From UBA10003 sp964365025 (lineage in GTDB: Bacteria > Patescibacteriota > Patescibacteriia > Magasanikbacterales > UBA10003): DNA of 11,543 bases. Below the pieces are notes generated by a model, which was not told the origin of the DNA, did not search any database, and worked only from the letters and a program-made list of their open reading frames with translations. The stretch spans positions 1 to 11,543 of the forward strand of contig CAYIOJ010000030.1 in the NCBI GenBank assembly GCA_964365025.1, in the 5' to 3' direction. This document shows, piece by piece, positions 1-6,782 of the stretch. The first letter of the stretch is position 1; each line of letters opens with the position of its first letter. The translations under genes and the position numbers were made by a program.

Positions 1-1076
1 GCGCTATCCACTGCTTTGAACCACAAATCAGGATTTTTTTTCAAACATTCATCCGGGTCTTTGCCGGCTTCCGGCGGCAAAGTAATGACGCGCGCCTGCA
101 TTCCCTGTTCCAAAGCCGCAGAAATCCCCCGCTCGGCCGCGTTTTGTCCTGCCGCGTCCGAGTCAAAAGCAAGATAAAGATTATTGGTAAATCGTTTTAA
201 TAGTTTAATTTGCTCCAAAGTCAGAGCTGTGCCTGATGACGCCACCACATTCATTTGCCCGGCTTGGTGGCAGGCAATCACATCCATTTGACCTTCCACA
301 ATAATAGCGCGGTCATTTCGTTTGATGTCTTGTTTGGCAATATTCAATCCAAAAAGAACTTTACTTTTGTCATAGACCTCGGTTTGCGGAGTATTAACAT
401 ATTTTCCGCCCGCGTTTTCTTTTGTTTCATCCAAGAGCCGGCCGGTAAAACCCACCGCATTGCCATGCACATCAGAGAGCGGAAACATAATACGGCCGCG
501 AAATCGGTCGTAATTTCCCCCGCCCGCTTTTTGAATCGTTAACCCGGAAGCCAGCAAATCATTTATTCCAAATCCCTTTTTTAAAAGAAAGCCGGTTAGC
601 GCATCCCAGGCATCGGGAATAAAACCAACCTGCCACTCTTCAATAGTTGCTGTTGTTAATCCTCGTTTTTGCAAATAGTCGCGCGCGGTTTGCGCTTGAG
701 ATGATTCAATTAAAGTTTTATGATAAAATCTGGCCGCTAATTTTAAAATATCAAGGATGCGATTGCGCGCGCTGGATGATAATTCATTGGAAAACGCCGG
801 CAATTCCACCCCGGCTTTTTCCGCGAGCAAACGCAAGGCCTCGGGAAATTCCATTCCTTCCATTTTCATCACAAAACCGAAAATATCACCCCCGGCCGCG
901 CATCCAAAACAATGCCAAATTTGCTTTGGCCGCGACACCATGAATGACGGTGATTTTTCCTGATGAAAAGGACAGCAGGCCTTGAAATTAGCGCCTGCTG
1001 GTTTTAATTGGATATATTCGGAAATGAGATCAATAATATCCAACTTGGATTTTATTTCATCGGAAATTTGGGACAT
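1..1076 (-). CDS. dnaG: DNA primase, N-terminal part (runs off left edge)
   Basis: Primase makes the short RNA primers for lagging-strand synthesis at the replication fork. The frame is open from ATG at 1076 to the left edge, giving 358 codons, so the C-terminus (end of Toprim domain and the helicase-binding domain) is missing. The CHC2 zinc-binding site is intact with usual spacing: C35, H38, C56, C59, within CCPFHQEKSPSF and HCFGC. The catalytic core follows, with the Toprim glutamate in VEGQMD (E261, D265) and the metal-binding aspartates in FDSDAAG (D305, D307). The start MSQISDEIKSKLDIIDLI matches the usual DnaG opening, so ATG 1076 is well supported although no Shine-Dalgarno is visible. 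Downstream of an intergenic repeat that separates it from the operon at 1167-7826; read-through from that operon is possible. Identification is very secure. Confidence 0.96.
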   Translation of the reverse strand, partial: MSQISDEIKSKLDIIDLISEYIQLKPAGANFKACCPFHQEKSPSFMVSRPKQIWHCFGCAAGGDIFGFVMKMEGMEFPEALRLLAEKAGVELPAFSNELSSSARNRILDILKLAARFYHKTLIESSQAQTARDYLQKRGLTTATIEEWQVGFIPDAWDALTGFLLKKGFGINDLLASGLTIQKAGGGNYDRFRGRIMFPLSDVHGNAVGFTGRLLDETKENAGGKYVNTPQTEVYDKSKVLFGLNIAKQDIKRNDRAIIVEGQMDVIACHQAGQMNVVASSGTALTLEQIKLLKRFTNNLYLAFDSDAAGQNAAERGISAALEQGMQARVITLPPEAGKDPDECLKKNPDLWFKAVDS

Positions 1077-1085
1077 ATAAGGGTT

Positions 1086-1176
1086 GTCATTCTGAGCGCC
1101 TGCCTGCCGGCAGGCAGGAAGCGAAGAATCTCTTATGAACCAATGACAAGGGATCCTTCACTTTGTTCAGGATGAC
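1086..1176. repeat. Intergenic inverted repeat (GTCATTCTGAGC family, MITE/REP-like)
   Basis: The left arm begins GTCATTCTGAGCG at 1086. Its partner is the reverse complement of 1150-1176, which begins GTCATCCTGAACAAAG. Once the 20-base palindrome at 1099-1118 is removed from the left arm, the two 27-base arms align without gaps, with 21 identities and 6 differences that are all transitions; four of them still pair as G-T wobble on the plus strand. The element fills the gap between dnaG and the upstream gene and supplies the last codons of that gene. From memory, this repeat type is scattered through many bacterial genomes; copy number here cannot be judged from one window. As RNA it would fold into a long hairpin, so it may also attenuate transcription toward dnaG. 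Confidence 0.8.
1099..1118. repeat. Perfect 20-base palindrome inserted in the left repeat arm
   Basis: CCTGCCTGCCGGCAGGCAGG is its own reverse complement. It sits exactly between GAGCG and AAGCGAAG of the surrounding repeat arm, and removing it restores the 27-base arm. CCTGCC/GGCAGG palindromes of this sort are, as I remember, a common short repeat in Parcubacteria-like genomes. Confidence 0.8.
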
Positions 1177-1520
1177 AAAATTTTTTTAATCGGCGCAAAA
1201 GCAGGGCTGCTAATCGTACCGGCTGACGCGCTAATTTCGAGCTTTATCCTCTCCCCTTCTTGTTCCACCAGCTCGCCGTCGTATTCTCCGCTGTGCGCCG
1301 CGTGGCCTTTATATGATACCTGCTTTTGGTCAAGATGCAAATTAAAAGTCATTTTCCCCGCCTTTTCTTCAATGTAAAGGTGAAAGCGCGGATAAAAATT
1401 GCCGGATAAACGGCGCGTGTAGCTGATTTGGCCGCTGTTAGGGTCGTCAAATTCCGCATAGCCTAAACTGCGCGCCAACTGCCGCGCGTTTTGTTGTGGT
1501 GTTGGGATGGTTATTTTCAT
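1167..1520 (-). CDS. Conserved hypothetical protein, about 117 aa
   Basis: I do not know its function. The start chosen is ATG 1520 (MKITIPTPQQNAR...), which overlaps the stop of the ATP-grasp gene as ATGA and implies translational coupling. An in-frame ATG at 1586 would add 22 residues that lie inside the upstream gene and look like noise. The protein is small, soluble and mixed alpha/beta, with alternating polar/hydrophobic strands (FYPRFHLYIEE, MTFNLHLDQK) and the motif AHSGEYDG around residues 75-82. It has no signal peptide, membrane segment or cysteine pair. I recall similar small proteins in Parcubacteria-like genomes. The final residues (roughly ILSS) and stop codon are encoded by the end of the intergenic repeat, so the native C-terminus has probably been replaced. 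Last gene of the operon. Confidence 0.7.
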   Translation of the reverse strand: MKITIPTPQQNARQLARSLGYAEFDDPNSGQISYTRRLSGNFYPRFHLYIEEKAGKMTFNLHLDQKQVSYKGHAAHSGEYDGELVEQEGERIKLEISASAGTISSPAFAPIKKILSS

Positions 1521-2476
1521 GTTTTTTTCAATGTTGTTATCGGCCGGCTTTGGGTAATGTAAATTTTGCCGCCATCCATCGCCCATTCAATATCGCAGGG
1601 AAATTTATAATGTTTTTCAATTTGTTTGCAAATTTTCGCCACCTCCACCACTTGCCTGCCGGTTAATTTTTGTTTTTTGCCTATAGCGCCCAAATTCACC
1701 CATTTATTGGCGCATTTTTTGGCCGCGCCCGGGCATTTTATCAATTTTTTTGTCTGTTCGCCGATATTTATATCAATAATACTCAAATCCTTTTTGGACA
1801 CCACATAACTGTCCGGTGTGATTTGGCCGGACACAATCGCCTCGCCCAAGCCATATCCAGCTTCAATTATCATTTGATCATGGTCTTCGGTAACAGGGTG
1901 CACGGTAAAAGCAATGCCGGATATTTCCGATTGTATCATTTTTTGCACTACCACCGCCACGGAAACATAATGGTCAATCAATTTTTTCTCATGCCGATAA
2001 AAAATGGCGCGTGGAGTAAATAACGATGACCAGCATTCTCTCACTCGTTCCACCACATTTTTACGCGAAGTATTTAAAAATGTTTCCAACTCCCCTGCCC
2101 AACTGGCGACTGATGAATCCTCGGCTGTGGCTGAAGAACGCACAGCCACAAATTGCGCGTCCAGTTTATCAAACGCTTCTAAAATTTCTTTTTGCAAATC
2201 CATTGGCATCGGACGGTCGTGAATATCGTCGCGCATCATTACACTTGCCCGTTCAACGGAATTTGTATCATCCATTTTTACTTCTTTTAATCGCGCCGCG
2301 ATTTCTTCTTTTAATTGTGTTTCTTCCAGAAATCGATCAAAAGCCGCGGCTAGTACCACGAACCCAGGTGGTACTGGAATTTTTGCGCCAGTCATTTCAC
2401 CAAGTGAAGCGCCTTTGCCGCCAGCGCTGGCGACATCTTTTTTAGAGATATTTTTGAAAAATTTAATGTGAGGCAT
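1517..2476 (-). CDS. Stand-alone PEP-synthase/PPDK-type ATP-grasp (pyruvate phosphate dikinase N-terminal) domain protein, 319 aa
   Basis: In PEP synthase, PPDK and rifampin phosphotransferase this domain (PPDK_N family) binds ATP and transfers its beta phosphate to a histidine on a mobile swivel domain, releasing AMP and Pi. Motifs seen: GGKGASLGEM (residues 19-28, K21), the VAVRSSATAED block (110-120, R113), an altered glycine loop ASWAGELETF, SGIAFTVHPV (186-195), EAGYGLGEAIVSG (205-217) and the terminal DIEWAMDGGKIYITQSRP (E297, Q309, R311). The protein stops where the domain stops, so the swivel and PEP/pyruvate domains are not attached. Swivel domains are in three separate genes upstream in the same operon. 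Start: ATG 2476 (MPHIKFFKNISKKDV) fits the family; ATG 2497 is also in frame. It overlaps the preceding gene by 14 bases and the next by four. ppsA is avoided as a symbol because PEP synthesis is not supported. Confidence 0.9.
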   Translation of the reverse strand: MPHIKFFKNISKKDVASAGGKGASLGEMTGAKIPVPPGFVVLAAAFDRFLEETQLKEEIAARLKEVKMDDTNSVERASVMMRDDIHDRPMPMDLQKEILEAFDKLDAQFVAVRSSATAEDSSVASWAGELETFLNTSRKNVVERVRECWSSLFTPRAIFYRHEKKLIDHYVSVAVVVQKMIQSEISGIAFTVHPVTEDHDQMIIEAGYGLGEAIVSGQITPDSYVVSKKDLSIIDINIGEQTKKLIKCPGAAKKCANKWVNLGAIGKKQKLTGRQVVEVAKICKQIEKHYKFPCDIEWAMDGGKIYITQSRPITTLKKT

Positions 2477-2774
2477 ATTTTCTGGCCAAAATCGCAAATG
2501 GCATAAAATAATTATTTAATTGTTCATTAGTGGCATTATAGGTTTCCGGCGCGAAGATTTTGGAGCACAACACCTCGCGCAAACGGCACAGTTCTTTTTT
2601 ATTCCAGCGCAGGTCGTCAATGGTTAAATCAATCAATTCCAACGCGCGAGCGAGCGATTTTTCCATTTGCCCAGCATCTCCCTTGACCTGCCAATTTAAC
2701 AGACGAGTTACTTCCGCGCCGATATTGCCCATTTGAAAGGCCAGAGAATAAGATTGCCATTTTTGCGCGTCCAT
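2463..2774 (-). CDS. Small helical conserved hypothetical protein, 103 aa
   Basis: The function is unknown. The sequence reads as a compact helical bundle: MDAQKWQSYSLAFQMGNIGAEVTRLLNW, then a segment rich in ALELIDLTIDDL, then KELCRLREVLCSKIF and a C-terminal YFMPFAILARKY. There is no membrane segment and no nucleotide-binding motif. Short helical proteins with an FQMxNIGAE opening are something I associate with Parcubacteria-like genomes, but I cannot name a family. It starts one base after the stop of the 114-aa gene and its end overlaps the ATP-grasp gene, so the three are almost certainly made together. Inference only: it could be a structural partner or adaptor for the ATP-grasp protein. 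Confidence 0.75.
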   Translation of the reverse strand: MDAQKWQSYSLAFQMGNIGAEVTRLLNWQVKGDAGQMEKSLARALELIDLTIDDLRWNKKELCRLREVLCSKIFAPETYNATNEQLNNYFMPFAILARKYASH

Positions 2775-2775
2775 A

Positions 2776-3120
2776 TTAAGTGATTAGTTTATTTACCACG
2801 GCAGCGATTGTTTGTCGTATCTTTTCATCTTGCACGGTCATGGCTCGGTTGTTTTGCGCCGGCCGAATATTGATAAGCGATTCAAATTGAATGCGTTCGT
2901 CCGAACTATTTTCCGGATAGATATTAATACCCCAAAGATTTTCTTGTCGGCTGCCATTTTCCAGCAGTAATTGTTCGGCATCGGCGTGAATTTCTCCGCC
3001 AATAGCCATTATTTGTTTTTCAATATCCACCACGGCCTTAGCCATATCGCCAAAGGTCGCTTTGGCGATTTCTTTGACTTCTAATAGGGTAATTTTGTCA
3101 GTAATAATTTTAATTGGCAT
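2776..3120 (-). CDS. DUF5674-like protein, 114 aa
   Basis: A conserved small protein that I recognise as matching the DUF5674 pattern: an opening that alternates Ile/Lys (MPIKIITDKITLLEVKEIA), the core FGDMAKAVVDIEKQIMAIGGEIHADAE (residues 23-49), then LLLENGSRQENLWGINIYPE and a C-terminal block with SLINIRPAQNNRAMTVQDEKIR. The family has no assigned function that I know. The dense run GGEIHADAE plus the LWGIN.YP strand suggests a small alpha/beta fold that could bind a ligand; that is inference. It lies four bases after the 324-aa swivel gene and one base before the 103-aa gene, in the middle of the split dikinase operon. No Shine-Dalgarno, membrane segment or signal peptide is visible. Confidence 0.85.
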   Translation of the reverse strand: MPIKIITDKITLLEVKEIAKATFGDMAKAVVDIEKQIMAIGGEIHADAEQLLLENGSRQENLWGINIYPENSSDERIQFESLINIRPAQNNRAMTVQDEKIRQTIAAVVNKLIT

Positions 3121-3124
3121 ATTT

Positions 3125-4099
3125 TTAAACGCGTTTAATTATTTTAACAATTCCACGATTGGCGTCAACTTCCACCAAATCACCGTCTTTCAAAACTTTC
3201 GTCGCAATCTTAGTACCGATAACGCAAGGAATTTTGAGTTCGCGAGAGATAATTGCCGCATGATTAGTCACTCCACCTTCGTCAGTTACCAAAGCCCCAG
3301 CTTTGCGAATTAATGGCATTAAATGCGGATTGGAATTAATAGATACTAAAATCTGCCCTTTTTTCATAACTCCCGGCTTCATAAAATCCAAAATTACATG
3401 GACACGCCCACTAACTTTGCCCAAATAAGTGCTTACACCTTTGATTTGATTGGATTTTATTTCGCCTTCGATTTGTTTGACAATCGTTTGGGGGTTACTG
3501 ATCCATTCGATTGTTTCTCGCCCTTTTGATTTTTGGTAAATGAATCTTTTGCTACCGTGTTTTTTTTCTAATTCTCGCAAAAAGTGGTGAGGAGCTAGTG
3601 GTAAAATAATTTTTTTTATTAAAGATGGATAATATGATGTAGAGCGCAGTTTGGCACAAAGTTTATTTATCTTCGGGGGTAACATTTCATCCGCCAGCAG
3701 AACTTTCGAGGGAAAATACGGAAAAACCGTAGTGAAAAATATTACTTCATTGAAAAAATCCAAAGCCGAAGCAAAATTTTTAAAACCACCGTGACGCTTC
3801 TTTAATACTACATCGGCTTGGTGAGTTAAATTTACTCCATGTTGCAGAAATTTTTCCAATCGCTTGGGTTTTTTGTATAACAAATATCTAAAGCTTTTAT
3901 TCAATAATTTCAACTGGGCTCGAGTATGATATTGAGTAACTAAATGCTTTGAAATTTCCACAAATAGCACTTCATCCATCTTGAATCCCAAAGCTTCCTG
4001 CATGTATTTGGATTCATACCAGCCCTGCCACAACCAACTGCCAAACAAATCAAATGGCCGAGTTAAATATGGTTGCCATTTTTTTATATTAATTTTCAT
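3125..4099 (-). CDS. Protein with C-terminal PEP-utilising mobile (phosphohistidine swivel) domain, 324 aa
   Basis: The last ~100 residues form the swivel domain of PEP-synthase-type enzymes: GKVSGRVHVI (227-236), KKGQILVS (246-253), then GGVTNHAAIISRELKIPCVIG with the phospho-acceptor H280 and the closing DGDLVEVDANRGIVKIIK. The residue before H280 is Asn where the two paralogues and PEP synthase have Cys. The N-terminal ~210 residues are helical, begin WQPYLTRPFDLFGSW, and show weak likeness to the start of the 430-aa paralogue; there is no ATP-grasp and no TIM barrel. It is the shortest of three paralogues and lacks the clear central block (WI...F....KE.. and R.IF.E.A) present in the others. 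It begins nine bases after the 430-aa gene. Likely role, by inference: it is phosphorylated on H280 by the separate ATP-grasp protein and passes phosphate to a substrate held by its own N-terminal region. Confidence 0.88.
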   Translation of the reverse strand: MKINIKKWQPYLTRPFDLFGSWLWQGWYESKYMQEALGFKMDEVLFVEISKHLVTQYHTRAQLKLLNKSFRYLLYKKPKRLEKFLQHGVNLTHQADVVLKKRHGGFKNFASALDFFNEVIFFTTVFPYFPSKVLLADEMLPPKINKLCAKLRSTSYYPSLIKKIILPLAPHHFLRELEKKHGSKRFIYQKSKGRETIEWISNPQTIVKQIEGEIKSNQIKGVSTYLGKVSGRVHVILDFMKPGVMKKGQILVSINSNPHLMPLIRKAGALVTDEGGVTNHAAIISRELKIPCVIGTKIATKVLKDGDLVEVDANRGIVKIIKRV

Positions 4100-4108
4100 G
4101 TAGTTTTT

Positions 4109-5401
4109 TTACTTTATAATTTTCACAATCCCCTTTTCCGCGTCAACTTCCACCCAATCACCGTCTTTCAAGACCTTGGTGGCAATTTTGGTGCCGATGA
4201 TGCACGGTTTACGCATTTCGCGCGCCACAATGGCCGCGTGGCAGGTGATGCCGCCTTCATCGGTTACAAAAGCCACCGCGCGTTCCATGGCCATTATAAA
4301 CGAGGGAAAAGTCATCTGGGTGACTAAAATATCGCCCTGTTTTACTTTTAGCAATTCTTCTACTCTACGAACAATTTTTACTGTGCCCCTGACTATTCCC
4401 TTAAAAGCAATAGTCCCTTTAATCAGTTGGTTGCCAATAGATCGTAACGGCAAAAGCGGCTTGTCAAAGTAAAATAATTGTCCTTTATAGCAAGCGCAAG
4501 AAATTTCGTCAGGATATTTTTTGATTTTTCCAGCAAGTAAATCAAATAAAGAATAATTTTTTAGTTCCTGATAAGTGAGTCCGTATTTCCGCGCTAATTC
4601 AGAAAAAATAGGCCGCGCCATATAAAGTAATTCATATAAAACATCAGTGCGGAAAGTTCTGAAATAAACCAGTTCTTGCGTTTCCTTGGCCAAACGAAGT
4701 AAGGATTTAGGAATTTTAATTTTTTTGTATTCATTCAATTTTTTATTTTTAATCAACTCTTTACGCAATTGTTTAATCTCTTCCTTGGTAAATCCATCCG
4801 CAAAACCATCCCGAGCTTTGATCCAGCCAAATTTTTTAACTATCAATTCTGCTTTTTCGCCTTTACGGATCGCATCCTTCATTATTTCATAAGCCGTTTT
4901 TTTGCTCGGAAAACTCATATCGCCGATGAATCTTTCAATGTCGCCTGTTATGTATTTTGGCACCTCCTGATGCAGTTTTTTTGAATAATAATCATCCAAA
5001 CCATGAGCCAACCAAACATAACTGGTGGAAAGAGACAAAATATCTTTAATTTTTGTCGCCTTCCAAACAGTATCGCGCTTGTTCTTCAATAAATCATTGA
5101 TTTGTTTTTTGCTTTGACGATAAAATTTTTGGCAAGAGGCGGTAATTTTAAAAATAGAACCGCCTTTTTTTAAATAATCCTCCAATTCTTGGTGAAACGG
5201 TGCCAGCGATTTTCGGTTGATATACCAGGCCCCGCGCTCAAAGAAAAAGAGCGGGTACTGGGCGTTGACGCCGGTTTTTTTCATCACCCTGCGTTCCAAA
5301 CTTTCTTTAAAAAATGACAAAAAGAAAGTGCCGAACGGCCGCTCTAGCCAGCGTTCCCATTGATAAGAAAGAATTAGTTTTTTGATTTGTGCGGAAGTCA
5401 T
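4109..5401 (-). CDS. Protein with C-terminal PEP-utilising mobile (phosphohistidine swivel) domain, 430 aa
   Basis: The C-terminal ~100 residues carry the swivel domain: GIVRGTVKIVRR (335-346), KQGDILVTQMT, DEGGITCHAAIVAREM with acceptor H388, and DGDWVEVDAEKGIVKIIK at the very end. Before it is a helical region of ~320 residues: WERWLERPFGTFF (15-27), FGWIKARDGF (191-200), then YFRTFRTDVLYELLYMARPIF (246-266) and a YSLFDLLAG segment (283-291). The last part resembles the region that precedes the His domain in rifampin phosphotransferase and related dikinase-like enzymes. It overlaps the 455-aa paralogue by four bases (ATGA) and precedes the 324-aa paralogue by nine bases. The swivel part is far closer to its paralogues, even at the nucleotide level, than the N-terminal part is. 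No PEP/pyruvate barrel is present, so the acceptor is probably something else; its identity is unknown. Confidence 0.9.
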   Translation of the reverse strand: MTSAQIKKLILSYQWERWLERPFGTFFLSFFKESLERRVMKKTGVNAQYPLFFFERGAWYINRKSLAPFHQELEDYLKKGGSIFKITASCQKFYRQSKKQINDLLKNKRDTVWKATKIKDILSLSTSYVWLAHGLDDYYSKKLHQEVPKYITGDIERFIGDMSFPSKKTAYEIMKDAIRKGEKAELIVKKFGWIKARDGFADGFTKEEIKQLRKELIKNKKLNEYKKIKIPKSLLRLAKETQELVYFRTFRTDVLYELLYMARPIFSELARKYGLTYQELKNYSLFDLLAGKIKKYPDEISCACYKGQLFYFDKPLLPLRSIGNQLIKGTIAFKGIVRGTVKIVRRVEELLKVKQGDILVTQMTFPSFIMAMERAVAFVTDEGGITCHAAIVAREMRKPCIIGTKIATKVLKDGDWVEVDAEKGIVKIIK

Positions 5402-6765
5402 TTTATTTTTCTCACGATTCCCTTTTCTGCATCCACCTCCACCAAATCGCCGTCTTTAAAGATTTTAGTCGCAATTTTGGTGCCGATGATGCATGGAATA
5501 TTCAATTCGCGCGCGACAATTGCGGCATGACAGGCCATACCGCCCTCATTGGTAACAAATGCCCCTGCCATTTTCATGATTGGCAAAAAATCAACCGAGG
5601 TCATTTGAGCAATCAAAATATCACCGGTTTTAAATTTATGAAATTCTTCCGGACCGGAAATCACTTTGGCCATCCCTGTAATTTTTCCTTTATTGGCCGG
5701 CGTTCCTTCAGCTTGCTTCAATCCATCAGCCCTAAGTCCAAATTTGTTTTCAAATTTGTTAATCAGTTTGTCGCTTAAAAATGAATATTTATCTGTCCCA
5801 GTGGTGACATAAATGGCGCGGAGTTTGCCACTTTTTTTAATTAGCTGTGTTTGATATGTATTGCCTGTTTTCAATAAATCCAAAATTTCATCGTGCGACA
5901 AACTGTTTAGATCTTTCCAACCATTGAGATTATTGGTTAAAGCTATCTTATTTAAAATTGGCCTGATATTAAAACAGGCCTGGGAAAAAGCCGCTTTGCG
6001 ATATTCATTAAGAAAGGCGATTTCCGAAAGTAAATGTAAAATTTGTTTTAATTCCGGGGTAATTTTTTCTTTTGGTTTGGAAAAATTCTTTTTTTCCGTT
6101 TTTTTATGATTTTTTATTTTCCCAATAAAATCTTCTTTACTCCATGGCTCGCCCACAAAATTTACAGGAATCCATTGATATTTTTTCCAAAGCCGCTCGA
6201 CTACCGCTTCAATATTTTTTAAATTCGGCGGCAATTTGTCCAATTCTTTATCCAATTTTTGTACAGGTGACAATTGTTTTGGTGAAGAGTAAAAGGCCAA
6301 AATGGCATCTTTTTCTTTATAATTCTTTAATAAATTTATCGCTCGATTGGTTAAAATTTTACTAGCAAGAGATGTTATTTCCAGCATTGGTGCGCATAGT
6401 CCGTAAAACTCAAAGAATTTTTTTAATGAGTTGTAAATTGATAATGTGGATTTGGAAATTTTAATTAATTTCGTACAATCTTTTTTAAATTCTTTTTTTA
6501 AAAAAATAATATATTTTGGATTTTGAAGCATTTTTTCCAACTTTTCAGCGGATTTATCACGATTATATTTGCCTTCGTGCAAACAATAAAAATCCGTATT
6601 TACGCTATTTCGATGTATTCTGGTATGAATCAAACTCGGTAAATCATACTTTTTACATCCTTTCGTACCATAAATTATATACAAAGAGTCGTGCCACATT
6701 TGTACATTGCGCGAAATGTAAAATCGCCAATCCAAATTTAGAATATTTTTTTCAGTGATGAGCAT
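5398..6765 (-). CDS. Protein with C-terminal PEP-utilising mobile (phosphohistidine swivel) domain, 455 aa
   Basis: This is the first and longest of the three swivel paralogues. The swivel domain occupies roughly residues 358-455: KGKITGMAKVISG, KTGDILIAQMTS, NEGGMACHAAIVAREL with acceptor H413, and DGDLVEVDAEKGIVRKIK. The N-terminal ~340 residues are helical, lysine-rich and AT-rich: LDWRFYISRNVQMW (11-24), a coiled stretch around 66-120, WIPVNFVGEPWSKEDF (198-213) and LLSEIAFLNEYRKAAFSQ (245-262) followed by FNIRPILNKIA. The WIP...WSKEDF and R.IL blocks align with WIKARDGF and R.IF in the 430-aa paralogue. Start ATG 6765 follows the Fic gene by 17 bases with only a weak A/G-rich AGAAAAAG upstream. 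Likely an acceptor subunit for the separate ATP-grasp protein; substrate unknown. Confidence 0.9.
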   Translation of the reverse strand: MLITEKNILNLDWRFYISRNVQMWHDSLYIIYGTKGCKKYDLPSLIHTRIHRNSVNTDFYCLHEGKYNRDKSAEKLEKMLQNPKYIIFLKKEFKKDCTKLIKISKSTLSIYNSLKKFFEFYGLCAPMLEITSLASKILTNRAINLLKNYKEKDAILAFYSSPKQLSPVQKLDKELDKLPPNLKNIEAVVERLWKKYQWIPVNFVGEPWSKEDFIGKIKNHKKTEKKNFSKPKEKITPELKQILHLLSEIAFLNEYRKAAFSQACFNIRPILNKIALTNNLNGWKDLNSLSHDEILDLLKTGNTYQTQLIKKSGKLRAIYVTTGTDKYSFLSDKLINKFENKFGLRADGLKQAEGTPANKGKITGMAKVISGPEEFHKFKTGDILIAQMTSVDFLPIMKMAGAFVTNEGGMACHAAIVARELNIPCIIGTKIATKIFKDGDLVEVDAEKGIVRKIK

Positions 6766-6782
6766 GCTTTTTCTATGTCATT

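Noticed and set aside
255..963. Plus-strand open frames across the dnaG region
   Set aside because: They are complementary shadows of the dnaG reading frame and show no protein-like motifs.
2353..2376. Perfect 8-base inverted repeat AGTACCAC / GTGGTACT with an 8-base loop inside the ATP-grasp gene
   Set aside because: It encodes the conserved VPPGFVV segment of the family and has no T-tract; the symmetry is explained by repeated Val/Pro codons and is not clearly regulatory.
4073..5778. Plus-strand open frames opposite the three swivel domains
   Set aside because: They recur because the swivel domains are repeated; the translated sequences mirror the antisense of the conserved motif and have no independent support.
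1517..6765. Reading the whole block as a single broken PEP synthase (ppsA) pseudogene
   Set aside because: Every piece is an intact frame with coupled starts and stops, there are three separate swivel copies, the order is not that of ppsA, and the TIM barrel is absent, so decay of one gene does not explain it.
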